Assembly: GCF_000269985.1 (NCBI RefSeq)
Contig: NC_016109.1
Location: 2,604,001-2,668,000, forward strand
DNA length: 64,000 nucleotides
DNA from: Kitasatospora setae KM-6054
Lineage (GTDB): Bacteria > Actinomycetota > Actinomycetes > Streptomycetales > Streptomycetaceae
Direction of reading: 5' to 3'
In this document: positions 34,891 to 43,445 of the stretch, one piece after another
Position numbering within the stretch: position 1 is the stretch's first letter
Layout: each line of letters starts with the position of its first letter
Translations under genes and position numbers: made by a program
The notes under the pieces: model-generated
The model's input: only the letters and a program-made list of their open reading frames with translations
What the model was told of the DNA's origin: nothing
Database searches by the model: none

Positions 34891-35904
34891 AGCCTTCTCC
34901 TTGAGGTGATGGGCGGCTTCGGGAATGAGGTCTTCCTGTCCGGCGATCACCTGGCGGTGGCCGAGTTCGTCGAACAGGTCACCGGGACTGACACCCTCAC
35001 GGGCGGCGACGTCCAGGACGCGGTTCTTGAAGCCGGAGAACACCCCGGCCCGGCCGCTCATCACGGCAACGGAGTCGATGAACGGCGGAGCGTTCATCAG
35101 CCGCTGCTCGGCCACGTCGGCAGCAGCCAGCACCTTGTTGAGGTCGATCCCGGTCGAGTACCCCAGGCGTTCGAGGACCGCCACGAGGACTTCGAGCTGC
35201 GTGTTGCCGGCCCCGGCGCCGAAGCCCCGCGCGCAGGCGTCGATGATCCGCGCGCCGGCCCGCACGGCGGCCACCGAGTTGGCGACCGCCATGCCGAGGT
35301 TGTTGTGCCCGTGGAAGATGACCGGCACGTCCCCGATGGCTTCGGTGATCGCGGTGATCCGCGCGTGGACGTCCTCGGGCAGGAAGTGCCCGGCGGAGTC
35401 GAAGATCCCGACCGCCTTCGCGCCGAAGCGGACCATGAGGGCGCATTGCTCGGCGAGCTGACCGGGCCCGGCCATGTGGCTCATCATCAGGACGCCCTGG
35501 GCCTCGCCGCCGTGCTCGGCGACGAAGCCGAGGTGGCGCTCGGTGACGTCGGCTTCGGTGCAGTGCGTGGCGATCCGGAACACCTGCGCACCGTGCTCGA
35601 ACGCGCCTCGCAGGTCACTGCTGGTGCCCCAGCCGGGGCCCATGAACACGCCCATCCGGGCGTGGGTCAGGGCGTCGCGGACGGTGGTGAGCATTTCGGT
35701 GTCGCTCAGTTTGGCCCGGCCGATCTGGAGGGAGGAGGCGCCGAGGCCGTTGCCGTGGCCGACCTCGATGACCGGCACCCCGGCGCGGTCGGCAGCAGTC
35801 GCGTAGTCGTGCAGTTGGCTGCGGTCGAGCTGGTGGCGTGCCGCGTGGTGGCCGTCCCGCAGGGTGGGGTCGTGGATCAGTACGGCCGGTGCGGACGGGT
35901 TCAT
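34636..35904 (-). CDS. 4-hydroxy-2-oxovalerate aldolase fused in frame to ACP
   Basis: The 422-residue reading frame has the DmpG/BphI aldolase in residues 1-338: [17 protein letters not shown] (metal Asp, catalytic Arg), [24 protein letters not shown], and the metal HxH in [19 protein letters not shown]. The C-terminal communication domain ends [20 protein letters not shown], where normal aldolases stop. Here KEKA leads straight into the ACP. The enzyme splits 4-hydroxy-2-oxo acids into pyruvate and an aldehyde, or the reverse, and channels the aldehyde to its dehydrogenase partner, which is encoded next and overlaps by four bases. Stop loss may have created a natural fusion that tethers the carrier. 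Whether the fusion or the two single proteins dominate is unknown. Confidence 0.88.
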   Translation of the reverse strand: MNPSAPAVLIHDPTLRDGHHAARHQLDRSQLHDYATAADRAGVPVIEVGHGNGLGASSLQIGRAKLSDTEMLTTVRDALTHARMGVFMGPGWGTSSDLRGAFEHGAQVFRIATHCTEADVTERHLGFVAEHGGEAQGVLMMSHMAGPGQLAEQCALMVRFGAKAVGIFDSAGHFLPEDVHARITAITEAIGDVPVIFHGHNNLGMAVANSVAAVRAGARIIDACARGFGAGAGNTQLEVLVAVLERLGYSTGIDLNKVLAAADVAEQRLMNAPPFIDSVAVMSGRAGVFSGFKNRVLDVAAREGVSPGDLFDELGHRQVIAGQEDLIPEAAHHLKEKAMTDHPAVGLTPDIEDLLVRELRVKPDALVADAALEDAGLDSLSLVELSVMLSEHLGVKVGEDEIHAARTIGGLAMLVETKRQAR

Positions 35905-36788
35905 GCCGCGGCTCCTTCGGCGAGTACGGAGGCGGCGTGCATCTCGGCCAGATTGATCGCGGCTGCGTTGATGATGTCGAGGTTGCCCGCGTAGGCGGGG
36001 ATGCGTCCGCCAACTGCGGTGACCTCGACGGCGACGATGACCTTCTCGCTGGCCGCGTCGATGGAGGTCACCGCGTAGCCGGGGGCGAACGCACTGACTT
36101 CGTGGGAGGTGGTGGCGACCAGGTTTCGCACCGTGCCCGGGTCGATGTCGGAGGCCAGGACGGTCAGGGTGACGCGGAAGGGCGGCGGCGGGGTGGCGGG
36201 GCTGACGTTGACCAGCACCTTCACTTCGGGGGCGCCGGTGAACGCGCGGATGGCGCCTTGGGTGGTGGCGATGTATTCGTCCAGGTTCAGGCGGGTCGCC
36301 CGGCCGGCGCTGCGGCTGGCCCCGGTGGAGACCACCTCGACGTACTCGGGCGTGCGGTGTCGGGCTATGGCGTGCAGGAGGGGGACGGCGGCCTGGCCGC
36401 CGCAGCTGATCAGGCTGAGGTGACGGCTGGTCAGTGCTTCGGCGGCATTGACCGTCGGCACCGTGGGGATGCCGCTGTTGTGCGGTGTGAGGTCGACGAC
36501 CAGGGCGCCGGTGGGCTCCAGCAGCCGCCAGTGCTCGGCGTGGGAGTCGGCGTTGGAGGCGTCGAAGACGAGGTCGACGTGCTGGCCGGAGTCCAGCAGC
36601 GCGGCGGCACCGCCGGCTGTCGTGGCAAGGCCCATCGCGGCGGCCTGCCGGAGTCCGGTGTTCTGGCTGTCGCGGCCGACGACCAGCACACAGTCGAGAG
36701 ACGGAGACCGGTCGATCTTGTGCAGCAGGTCGATGCCGATGAGGCCGGCACCGAGGACGGCGACCTTCAGCGGGGTGGTCGTGGACAT
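35901..36788 (-). CDS. Acylating acetaldehyde dehydrogenase (DmpF/BphJ type)
   Basis: The 295-residue enzyme has the NAD motif [17 protein letters not shown] (residues 9-25), [14 protein letters not shown], and catalytic Cys129 in [40 protein letters not shown] and [18 protein letters not shown] match the C-terminus of the family. It converts an aldehyde plus CoA and NAD to acyl-CoA, and is reversible. Overlap with the aldolase gene is as in meta-cleavage operons, whose complex channels acetaldehyde. Here the neighbouring ACP may replace CoA as acyl donor or acceptor. Confidence 0.93.
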   Translation of the reverse strand: MSTTTPLKVAVLGAGLIGIDLLHKIDRSPSLDCVLVVGRDSQNTGLRQAAAMGLATTAGGAAALLDSGQHVDLVFDASNADSHAEHWRLLEPTGALVVDLTPHNSGIPTVPTVNAAEALTSRHLSLISCGGQAAVPLLHAIARHRTPEYVEVVSTGASRSAGRATRLNLDEYIATTQGAIRAFTGAPEVKVLVNVSPATPPPPFRVTLTVLASDIDPGTVRNLVATTSHEVSAFAPGYAVTSIDAASEKVIVAVEVTAVGGRIPAYAGNLDIINAAAINLAEMHAASVLAEGAAA

Positions 36789-36830
36789 GGGTCTCCCCAG
36801 GAACGGCGGACGAGGAAGAGGGGTGGGGCG

Positions 36831-37631
36831 TCAGCGCGCCCGGAACCACACCGGGGGAAGGTGCGGGCTGGACGCCCGGACGGTCGTCCCCGGCTGGAGG
36901 GGAATGCTCGCGTGGACCGAGCCGGGCAGGACTACGTCACCGGCGCTCAGGCCGGAGCCGAGGGCAGTCAGGCGCTGGGCGAGCCAGACGAGGGGCCGCA
37001 GCGGATCGCCGAGGACGTCGCGGCCGTACCCGGTGGAGGCGAGCGCGTCGTCGATGTGCACTTCGATGCGTTCGGCGCCGAGGTCCGCGAGCCGGTCGGC
37101 GACCACCGGCGGGCCGGTCACGAAGCGGGCGGCGGAGGCGTTGTCGGCGACGCTGTCCTCCAGGGTGATCTGCCAGTCGCCGTAGCGGGTGTCGATGACC
37201 TCCAGGGCCAAGAACACCTCGGACACCGCGGCACGGACAGCGGCCAGGTCCACGTGCGGCCCCGCCAGATCAGCGCCGAGTCGGACCGCGATCTCGGCTT
37301 CGACGCGCGGGGCCAGCAGACGTCCCATCAGTAGGTCACCGCCGAGGGGAACCTGCATGTCGGCGAGGAGCACTCCGGAGTCCGGCTCGCTCACGCCCAT
37401 CTGCCGCTGCATCGCCGCGGAGGTCAGGCCGATCTTGTGCCCGACCGGGCGGCCCCCGGCGGTGAGCCGCAGGCCAATCCCGTGCTGCTGGATGCGGTAC
37501 GCCAGGTCCAGGTCGAGGCCCGGTACCTGCCGGGCCATGGCCTGGGTCGGGAGTCCGGAGAGCTCGGCAGCACGCAGTTCATGCGCCGCCTCGCCCTCCA
37601 GGGCTATGGCCGTCCTACCGGTCTCACTCAT
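36831..37631 (-). CDS. 2-keto-4-pentenoate hydratase/decarboxylase family enzyme
   Basis: This 266-residue protein of the MhpD/DmpE fold has [58 protein letters not shown] (metal Glu pair), [15 protein letters not shown] and [20 protein letters not shown]. Members hydrate 2-oxo-4-pentenoate to 4-hydroxy-2-oxovalerate, the aldolase substrate, or decarboxylate oxalocrotonate. With the aldolase and dehydrogenase it forms the complete lower meta-cleavage set, but no ring-cleavage enzymes are present. The ATG overlaps the NUDIX gene end by eight bases. Confidence 0.9.
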   Translation of the reverse strand: MSETGRTAIALEGEAAHELRAAELSGLPTQAMARQVPGLDLDLAYRIQQHGIGLRLTAGGRPVGHKIGLTSAAMQRQMGVSEPDSGVLLADMQVPLGGDLLMGRLLAPRVEAEIAVRLGADLAGPHVDLAAVRAAVSEVFLALEVIDTRYGDWQITLEDSVADNASAARFVTGPPVVADRLADLGAERIEVHIDDALASTGYGRDVLGDPLRPLVWLAQRLTALGSGLSAGDVVLPGSVHASIPLQPGTTVRASSPHLPPVWFRAR

Positions 37632-38373
37632 CGGACCTCCAGGCGGCGTACCGCTCCAGCAGGGGCGCGAGGTAGTCGACGTGCTGGCCGACTGCCGACT
37701 CCAGCTCGCCGGGGAAAGCGGCCAGCGTGAGTTCGTCCAGCTCCGGGGTGCTGCCCCGGGAGAGCTCGGAGGCCACCAGCGCGGCGAACTTCTCGTGCAC
37801 GTCCTTCTCCGACAGCGCCGGGGCGAGGTAGTGCACCCCGATGTTGCCGTTTTCGCCGCGCGTGATCGCCAGCAGCGTGAGCTGGTCCGGGGCTGCGGTG
37901 ATGCCGACCTCCTCAGCCAGCTCCTTCACGCCCTGGCGCCGCAGCTCTGTCTCGTCCAACTCGGTGCCCGGCTGCGGCGGTTCGACGTTGCCGCCCGGGA
38001 GCTGCCAGCGGCCCGGGGCCGCCGTCGACCCGGACATCCGGCCGATGACCAGTCGGCCGTCCTCCACCGGCTGCGCGACACTGACGAACACCGAGGACAC
38101 CACCGGGGCGCCGGGGACACGGCGGAGCGCGAAGCGACGGTAGGTGGTGCGGGCCCAGGAAAGCTCCACCTGCCGGTCGTACTGCTCCAGGGCGGTGCAC
38201 ACCACGGCCGGGCCGTCGAACAGCGACGGGTTCGCCTGGGCGGCCTTCTCCCACATCCGGTCCATGGCGGCCTCGTGCTCGGCCGACAGGGCGGGGGCGG
38301 CGGTCTCGGCGAGCCTCACTGCGGTGGGGATGAGGACTTCGACAGCGTGGTCTCGTACGGGGAAGAGCTTCAA
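37624..38373 (-). CDS. NUDIX hydrolase, probable first gene of the operon
   Basis: This 249-residue protein has a NUDIX domain in its middle: VFVSVAQPVEDGRLVIGRMS, GRWQLPGGNVEPPQPG, and LRRQGVKELAEEVGI, the Nudix helix with a longer spacer and Lys in place of the first Arg. About 75 residues precede it (HAVEVLIPTAVRLAETAAP). TTG at 38373 is chosen because GAAGGGA lies eight bases upstream. A GTTCAAC element lies about 50 bases further out. NUDIX proteins linked to HTH/TPR regulators and GT2 genes are common in streptomycete accessory loci; here it may be housekeeping or regulatory. Confidence 0.8.
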   Translation of the reverse strand: MKLFPVRDHAVEVLIPTAVRLAETAAPALSAEHEAAMDRMWEKAAQANPSLFDGPAVVCTALEQYDRQVELSWARTTYRRFALRRVPGAPVVSSVFVSVAQPVEDGRLVIGRMSGSTAAPGRWQLPGGNVEPPQPGTELDETELRRQGVKELAEEVGITAAPDQLTLLAITRGENGNIGVHYLAPALSEKDVHEKFAALVASELSRGSTPELDELTLAAFPGELESAVGQHVDYLAPLLERYAAWRSDE

Positions 38374-38542
38374 CGGTGGGGTTCCCTTCGGGAGTTGGGC
38401 GGCATCGGGGCGGTTCCTCTCGTTCAACGTCGACGTATGAGAACAGGTGGCGGTGCTGACCGCGAGATCTGCGCTGTTCCGTCCGGTGCGCCTACCGATG
38501 GGACGCCGGGCGAGGTCTGTGCTCTTCGGGCAGCCTCGATGA

Positions 38543-39025
38543 TCAGGAAGCTCTGGCCGCCGTGAGATCGCCAAGCCGGTGCTCGGCCTGGGTGAGCGGC
38601 TCAGGTCCGACCGTTGCCCAGATGCTCTTGCCGGATCGGTTCCGGCACCAACCGCATGCGGTGGACGATGCAACGGTCAGAGCAAGGCCGCGCCCGGATT
38701 CGTCGGTGTCGCCAGCCTCTGTCAGCGTCGGCCCTACGGGGCTCGCGTCGGAGACGATCACGGCCACGGTCCCGCCGCTGGACCAGATGAGGAGGTCGAC
38801 CATGTCGAGTATCGGCTTGCCGTGGCGGAGGGCGTTGCCCACCAGCTCCGTCACCAGGAGGCAGACGACGAACGCCTGTTCTGCATCCTCGGGATACTCC
38901 CATTCGGTGAGCTTGCGCCGGACGTAGCCGCGAAGTCGTGTGACGCCGTCCTCCTGCTGGACGTCCACGCTCCAACGCGCCCAGGTGGCACCCAGGGGTT
39001 GTACGGGTGGCGGCTGCTCGATCAT
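38543..39025 (-). CDS. Anti-sigma-factor-like ATP-binding protein
   Basis: The 160-residue protein has a HATPase_c (RsbW-type) fold: AFVVCLLVTELVGNALRHGK as the N-box, AVIVSDASPVGP and TDESGRGLALTVASSTACGW as G1/G2. It has two Cys near the end. Such small ATPases bind sigma factors or anti-anti-sigma proteins, and many lie beside HTH/TPR regulators in streptomycetes. AAAGGGG precedes the ATG. The promoter region contains three GTTCAAY repeats at 39149-39173. It may control operon timing. Confidence 0.82.
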   Translation of the reverse strand: MIEQPPPVQPLGATWARWSVDVQQEDGVTRLRGYVRRKLTEWEYPEDAEQAFVVCLLVTELVGNALRHGKPILDMVDLLIWSSGGTVAVIVSDASPVGPTLTEAGDTDESGRGLALTVASSTACGWCRNRSGKSIWATVGPEPLTQAEHRLGDLTAARAS

Positions 39026-39148
39026 GTGGGCACCCCTTTCGGGCTACGGCGGGCAGGGGAACTTCCCAGATCGCCCCGGACGTCTTGCCTGCCAACTCAG
39101 TGAACCTCCGGCCGCACGCCGGCGGTATGGCCTCGAATCCGTGGTCCT

Positions 39149-39173
39149 GTTCAATCCGTTCAACGGGTTCAAC
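39149..39173. promoter_or_regulatory. Three GTTCAAY repeats, probable operator
   Basis: GTTCAAT, GTTCAAC and GTTCAAC start at 39149, 39158 and 39167, a strict nine-base spacing, 124 bases upstream of the anti-sigma-like gene. The same unit recurs before the second HTH/TPR gene and the NUDIX gene, so a shared regulator is likely. Confidence 0.55.
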
Positions 39174-39249
39174 CAGCATGAGCTGGTGGCGGATTGGAGT
39201 GATGAGTAGACGGAAGTACCGCGTCGGAGCCGCTCGGAGCACCGGTGCC

Positions 39250-39480
39250 TCAGCTGTACGGTTCGACGTCCGAGGAGGATGCCGGCGCCATGCCGTGAGG
39301 GCCCGTGCGGTGGTCGAGCTGGTTGTGCACGGAGGCGCCCAGGAGGGTGATCACGGCCGCGTTGCCGAGCGCCCATAAGCCGGCAAGCGCCGCCCCCACA
39401 GGGTCTCGATGCCGTCCACGGTGCCGCCCGCAAGCGGTGAGGCTGCTGTCGATGGGTGCGGTACGGACTGGCACAGGCAT
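39250..39480 (-). CDS. Small predicted membrane protein
   Basis: The 76 residues start MPVPVRTAPIDSSLTACGRH, then AALAGLWALGNAAVITLLGA, one membrane segment, and a polar end DHRTGPHGMAPASSSDVEP. GGGGAG lies nine bases before the ATG at 39480, which argues that it is translated. No family is recognised. It sits between the anti-sigma-like gene and the divergent HTH/TPR gene. Confidence 0.45.
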   Translation of the reverse strand: MPVPVRTAPIDSSLTACGRHRGRHRDPVGAALAGLWALGNAAVITLLGASVHNQLDHRTGPHGMAPASSSDVEPYS

Positions 39481-39661
39481 GCGAATCACGCTCCCCACGT
39501 ACGAAGTTGGCTTGCCACGGATCGAACTGGGAAGGAATCGAATCATTGAGTCCACCTGCCCCCTGTGGCGTGACTCACAGTCAACTAGCCTGTGCGGTAC
39601 GTACGGGAGTTGCCAGGCGTGTGCCAGATGTAGGCCAGGTTGTAGTCCAGGGAGTGGTGCG

Positions 39662-40978
39662 ATGTCGGGGGGACGGCCCATCGCAGAGCAGATCACCGAG
39701 GCCCGAGAGAAACGCGGCTGGTCCAAGGCGCGCTTAGCGCGCGAACTCGGAGCCGCCGAGGGTCGCGGCGGCGACGGGCCCGGCCGGCACGCAGTGTGGC
39801 GCTGGGAGAAGGGAGACGACCGGACTCCCGACTACTGGCTTCCCTACCTTGTCAAGGTCCTTGGGCTTCAACTCGAAGCCCCGCAGGGAAGATCCAGTGA
39901 AGATGCAAGCCCAGTACGGCCCGGCGATACCGTGGCCTCAGTGATCGAGCTGGGGAGGAGCGACGACGTGGACCGCCGTACGTTCATGACCGCATCGGGC
40001 GGATACGCCCTCGCCGCCCTCGGGCTGCCGGACCTCGACGGCATCACCCGCAGGACACGCGCGCAGAGCGAATCCGCGGTGAAGGTCGGCCGCGGCGAGG
40101 TCGCGGCGGTCCGGACCATGATCAAGTCGCTGGGTGACGCGGCAGCGGAGATCGGCGGCGGCCACGCGCGCTCCACCGCCGTCCACTACCTGACCACCTC
40201 CGTCTCGAAGTGGCTCAGCGGCTCCTGGACCGAAGAAGTCGGGCGCGACCTGTACGGCGCCACGTCCCAACTGGTCCACCTGATCGGTTGGATGGCCCAG
40301 GACGAAGGAGACCACGGCTTCGCGCAGCGCTACTACGCCCACGCCTTCCGGCTTGCTGCCGAAGCCGGCGACGCCGAGCTCTCCGCGACCGCGTTGCGAG
40401 GACTCGCCGTCCAGGCGATCGACCTCGGCTACCGGGCCGCCGCCGTCCAGATCGCCGAGGAGTGCGTCGACCAGGCCAAGCGCTTGGACGACCCCAAGGC
40501 ACTCGCCTACTACGAGACGACCCTCGCCGACGCCGCGGCCCAGGACGACGACCGCAAGACCGCCACGCAGATGCTCAGCGCCTCACAGGCCCACATCGAG
40601 CGAGCATCCACCGAGGCAGGCGACTCGTGGGCCTCGCACTTCAGCATCGGCCGGTGGGCCCACCACTCCGGCATGATCCTCGCGCGCCTCGGGGACTACG
40701 ACGCAGCACAGGACCACCTTCACCACTCGCTCGACATCCACGGACTCGACCGCCAACGAAGCCGTGCCATCGTTCTGGCCGACCTCGGCACCGTCCAGTT
40801 CCGGCAGGAGAACTACGAAGCCGCCATCTCCACGTGGGGCGACTTCCTAGACTGCGCGAACGGGGTGAGGTCCATCAAGGTCTCCGACGCCGTTGACGAC
40901 ATGCAGGCGCGGCTCCGCCGCATCCGCGGCGTACACGGCGCCGAAGACCTCAGCGAGCGGGCCGCCAACATGACCTGA
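39662..40978 (+). CDS. HTH/TPR transcriptional regulator (NsdA/NsdB-like)
   Basis: This 438-residue protein has an N-terminal helix-turn-helix (PIAEQITEAREKRGWSKARL, then RHAVWRWEKGD) and the linker DRRTFMTASGGYALAALGLP, a Tat-like patch shared by NsdB-type regulators. The last 290 residues are helical TPR repeats (FAQRYYAHAFRLAAEAGDAE, ALRGLAVQAIDLGYRAAAVQ, DAAQDHLHHSLDIHGLDRQR). Such proteins repress or activate antibiotic and developmental genes. The GGGAG upstream supports the ATG at 39662. It is probably the main regulator of the island with its paralogue at 41987. Confidence 0.82.
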   Translation: MSGGRPIAEQITEAREKRGWSKARLARELGAAEGRGGDGPGRHAVWRWEKGDDRTPDYWLPYLVKVLGLQLEAPQGRSSEDASPVRPGDTVASVIELGRSDDVDRRTFMTASGGYALAALGLPDLDGITRRTRAQSESAVKVGRGEVAAVRTMIKSLGDAAAEIGGGHARSTAVHYLTTSVSKWLSGSWTEEVGRDLYGATSQLVHLIGWMAQDEGDHGFAQRYYAHAFRLAAEAGDAELSATALRGLAVQAIDLGYRAAAVQIAEECVDQAKRLDDPKALAYYETTLADAAAQDDDRKTATQMLSASQAHIERASTEAGDSWASHFSIGRWAHHSGMILARLGDYDAAQDHLHHSLDIHGLDRQRSRAIVLADLGTVQFRQENYEAAISTWGDFLDCANGVRSIKVSDAVDDMQARLRRIRGVHGAEDLSERAANMT

Positions 40979-41040
40979 GCCTCGCGGTCGCGCGCCGTGC
41001 GGTCCTCTCGACCCTTCAAGATCATGACGAGGTGAATCAG

Positions 41041-41928
41041 GTGACGGACGGCAACCCGCTGAACCTGGGCGTGGTGGTGTTGACCATGGGAAACCGCCCC
41101 GAGGAGCTGCAAGCACTCCTTGAGTCGGTCCGGTCTCAGGAAGGCGAAGGAGAAGTCACCACCGTTGTACTCGGCCAAGGCGTCGAGCTTCCCGCGCTTC
41201 CTGACGGGGTCGCGGCAGTGGAGCTACCGAAGAACCTGGGCATCCCGGGTGGCCGCAACGCCGGCGTGCAGTGGCTCCGAGACCATGCGAAGCCAGATGT
41301 CGTCGTGGTCCTCGACGATGACGGCCTCCTCCCCGCCACGGACACGTTCGAGCTGCTGCGGGACGCCTTCGCCGAGAACCCGAGTCTGGGCATCGTCAGC
41401 TTCCGAATCGCCGACGAGGACGGCCGTACTCAGCGTCGACACGTCCCACGCTTCGGCTCCTCCGACCCGCTCCGCTCAGGCGCGGTCACCACTTTCCTCG
41501 GTGGCGCGCACGCCATCCGCATGCCGGTCATCGACCAGGTCGGCGACTTCCCAGCGGTGTTCTTCTACGCCCATGAGGAGACCGACTTCGCCTGGCGAGC
41601 CCTGGACGCCGGGTGGCAGATCCACTACCGGGCCGACCTGGTACTCCGCCACCCTCGCACCGACCCGGCCCGGCACGCCCTCTACTACCGGCTGACCGCG
41701 CGCAACCGGGTGTGGCTCGCCAAACGCCACCTGCCGGCCCCGCTGGTTCCGCTGTACCTCACCTCGTGGGCGCTCTACACGCTGGCAAGACGACCGCCGA
41801 TGTCCGGTCTGTCAGCGTGGTGGGGCGGCTTCTTCGAGGGCCTGCGCGTCCCATGCCCGCCGCGACGGCCGATCAGGTGGGCCACGGTGTGGCGCATGAC
41901 CAAACTCGGCCGTCCGCCGGTGATCTGA
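41041..41928 (+). CDS. Family 2 glycosyltransferase
   Basis: The 295-residue enzyme has the GT-A fold: LNLGVVVLTMGNRPEELQAL, ELPKNLGIPGGRNAGVQWLR, VVVVLDDDGLLPATDTFELL (DxD-type metal site), TTFLGGAHAIRMPVIDQVGD and FYAHEETDFAWRALDAGWQI. A C-terminal amphipathic stretch (VPLYLTSWALYTLARRPPMS) suggests membrane association. The GTG at 41041 has GAGGTGA at five bases; the GTG at 41032 is less likely. This rhamnosyltransferase-like type uses nucleotide sugars; the acceptor is unknown. Confidence 0.87.
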   Translation: MTDGNPLNLGVVVLTMGNRPEELQALLESVRSQEGEGEVTTVVLGQGVELPALPDGVAAVELPKNLGIPGGRNAGVQWLRDHAKPDVVVVLDDDGLLPATDTFELLRDAFAENPSLGIVSFRIADEDGRTQRRHVPRFGSSDPLRSGAVTTFLGGAHAIRMPVIDQVGDFPAVFFYAHEETDFAWRALDAGWQIHYRADLVLRHPRTDPARHALYYRLTARNRVWLAKRHLPAPLVPLYLTSWALYTLARRPPMSGLSAWWGGFFEGLRVPCPPRRPIRWATVWRMTKLGRPPVI

Positions 41929-41950
41929 CGCGCCGATCGAACACGATCCC

Positions 41951-41966
41951 GTTCAATCCATTCAAG
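41951..41966. promoter_or_regulatory. GTTCAAY-type repeat before the second HTH/TPR gene
   Basis: GTTCAAT (41951) and ATTCAAG (41960) show the same nine-base spacing as at 39149. The neighbouring TTCAAGATCAT also recurs at 41015 before the glycosyltransferase gene. It lies directly upstream of AGGAGG, so binding would block translation or transcription. Confidence 0.5.
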
Positions 41967-41986
41967 ATCATTAGAGGAGGCGTGAG

Positions 41987-43345
41987 TTGACCGCCGACAA
42001 GGAGAAGAACGAGGCACTGGCGTCCTTGATCGCGGAAATCGGATGCACCTATGCCGCTCTGGCCAGGGAAATTCGCCTCGTTGCGGCCGAAGCCGGCGAG
42101 ACCGTTCGTACTGGGCCGTCTGCCGTGCACTTCTGGGTCTCAGGAGGCACCCCGAACCCGGCTACCGTCAAGTATCTCGCCGAAGCTCTCAGCAGAAAGG
42201 CCAAGCGCAAGGTCACCCCTACCGAGATCGGTCTACGCTCCGAAGGAATCGGCGAGGCCCTGTCTCCAGACCCACTGGCCACAGCCGTAGATCTCGGGAG
42301 ACTCGTCATGAACCGCCGCCGCGACTTCCTCGCCCTCGCCTTCTCCGCCGCAGCCGTTGGCCTTCCCCTCACCTACGACCACACGGCGGCGGCCTCAAGC
42401 CTCCGGACAGCGAAGGCCGAGGGAAGGATCAGCGCCGAGACGGTCGCCACGGTCCGGTTCCTGACCGAGAGCTTCCGGAGCGCCGACGAACGACTCGGTG
42501 GAGGCCACGGCCTGGCCATGGTGGCCTCCTACCTGATCGACGACGTCATGCCGATGCTCAAGGCGAACTACACATCCGCCATCGTCCGCGCGAGCGCCTT
42601 CGGCGCCGCCGCCGAGCTGGCGACTCTGGTCGGTTGGAAGCACCACGATCTCGGACGTGAAGGAGCCGCCCAGCAGTTCTACCTGCTCGGATTCCAGCTG
42701 GCCTCCGAAGCGGACTCGCAGGGCCACGCCGCATGGATGATGCGGGCGCTCACACATCAGGCACTCGACCTCGGACAGACGAAGCATTGCGTCGACCTGG
42801 CGGAAGCGGCTCTCGCCGCGGCGCGGGGGAAAGTCGACCGCGGGACCGAAGCCCTGCTGTTGGTGACCGCTGCCCGCGCGTACGGCGCAGGAGGACGGCC
42901 CCGGGATGCCGCCCGCGCCATCCTGGGTGCCGAGGACGCCATGACCGCCAACTCGGGTGATCAACTGCCGACCTATGCCGCCGCATCGGGCCCCGTCGCC
43001 TCGACCGTTGCCTCGCACATGGGCAAGACCCTGACCGAGATGAAGGACCACCAGGCCGCAGAACGCCACTACCGAACCGCCCTGGACGGCCGGCTCGCCG
43101 AGTCCTACCGCCGCGTTCGCGGCCTCACCGTCTCGAACCTCGCCAAGACGGTCGCCGCCCAAGGCCGGCACGAGGAGGCCGTCGGACTCTGGGGTGAAGG
43201 ACTTGACCTGATGGACGGTGTCGCGTCCAAGAGGGCAGCCGCAGAACTCAGGTCGGTCCGATCGACCATGGCCGTCTACTCCAGGCGCGGCATCCCAGGA
43301 GCCGCTGATCTCGGCCACCGTGCAGCATCCCTGATTCGCCTGTGA
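41987..43345 (+). CDS. Second HTH/TPR regulator
   Basis: This 452-residue protein has an HTH-like N-terminus (GCTYAALAREIRLVAAEAGE, SAVHFWVSGGTPNPATVKYL), the RRRDFLALAFSAAAVGLPLT linker, then TPR repeats (EGAAQQFYLLGFQLASEADS, AWMMRALTHQALDLGQTKHC, DHQAAERHYRTALDGRLAES). TTG is the start: AGGAGG lies seven bases upstream and no better codon exists. The layout repeats that of 39662 but the sequences differ greatly, so they are distant paralogues. A terminator separates it from the convergent defence-like gene. Confidence 0.8.
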   Translation: MTADKEKNEALASLIAEIGCTYAALAREIRLVAAEAGETVRTGPSAVHFWVSGGTPNPATVKYLAEALSRKAKRKVTPTEIGLRSEGIGEALSPDPLATAVDLGRLVMNRRRDFLALAFSAAAVGLPLTYDHTAAASSLRTAKAEGRISAETVATVRFLTESFRSADERLGGGHGLAMVASYLIDDVMPMLKANYTSAIVRASAFGAAAELATLVGWKHHDLGREGAAQQFYLLGFQLASEADSQGHAAWMMRALTHQALDLGQTKHCVDLAEAALAAARGKVDRGTEALLLVTAARAYGAGGRPRDAARAILGAEDAMTANSGDQLPTYAAASGPVASTVASHMGKTLTEMKDHQAAERHYRTALDGRLAESYRRVRGLTVSNLAKTVAAQGRHEEAVGLWGEGLDLMDGVASKRAAAELRSVRSTMAVYSRRGIPGAADLGHRAASLIRL

Positions 43346-43365
43346 CAAGGACTGCTCCCGTCACC

Positions 43366-43390
43366 CGTCCCGGCCCCATAGGCCGGGACG
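43366..43390 (+). terminator. Hairpin between convergent genes
   Basis: Perfect ten-base arms CGTCCCGGCC and GGCCGGGACG with a five-base loop lie 20 bases after the HTH/TPR stop. Confidence 0.75.
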
Positions 43391-43445
43391 GCGTTCCCGG
43401 CGCACTGGGCCGGGGTCCGCTGACCGGTGGACGTGGTGCTGGCAG

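Noticed and set aside
34891..36849. Extending the aldolase-ACP frame upstream to 36849
   Set aside because: Upstream text is the other frame of the aldehyde dehydrogenase; the ATG at 35904 begins the aldolase homology.
33764..38373. Complete aromatic meta-cleavage catabolic operon
   Set aside because: The hydratase, aldolase and dehydrogenase fit, but ring-cleaving dioxygenase and hydrolase are absent, and ACP, CitE, MaoC, Eis and exporter genes argue for synthesis.
29914..38373. Lanthipeptide or other known RiPP cluster
   Set aside because: The exporter and short peptide frame suggested it, but no LanM/LanKC/LanL, YcaO or radical SAM enzyme is present.
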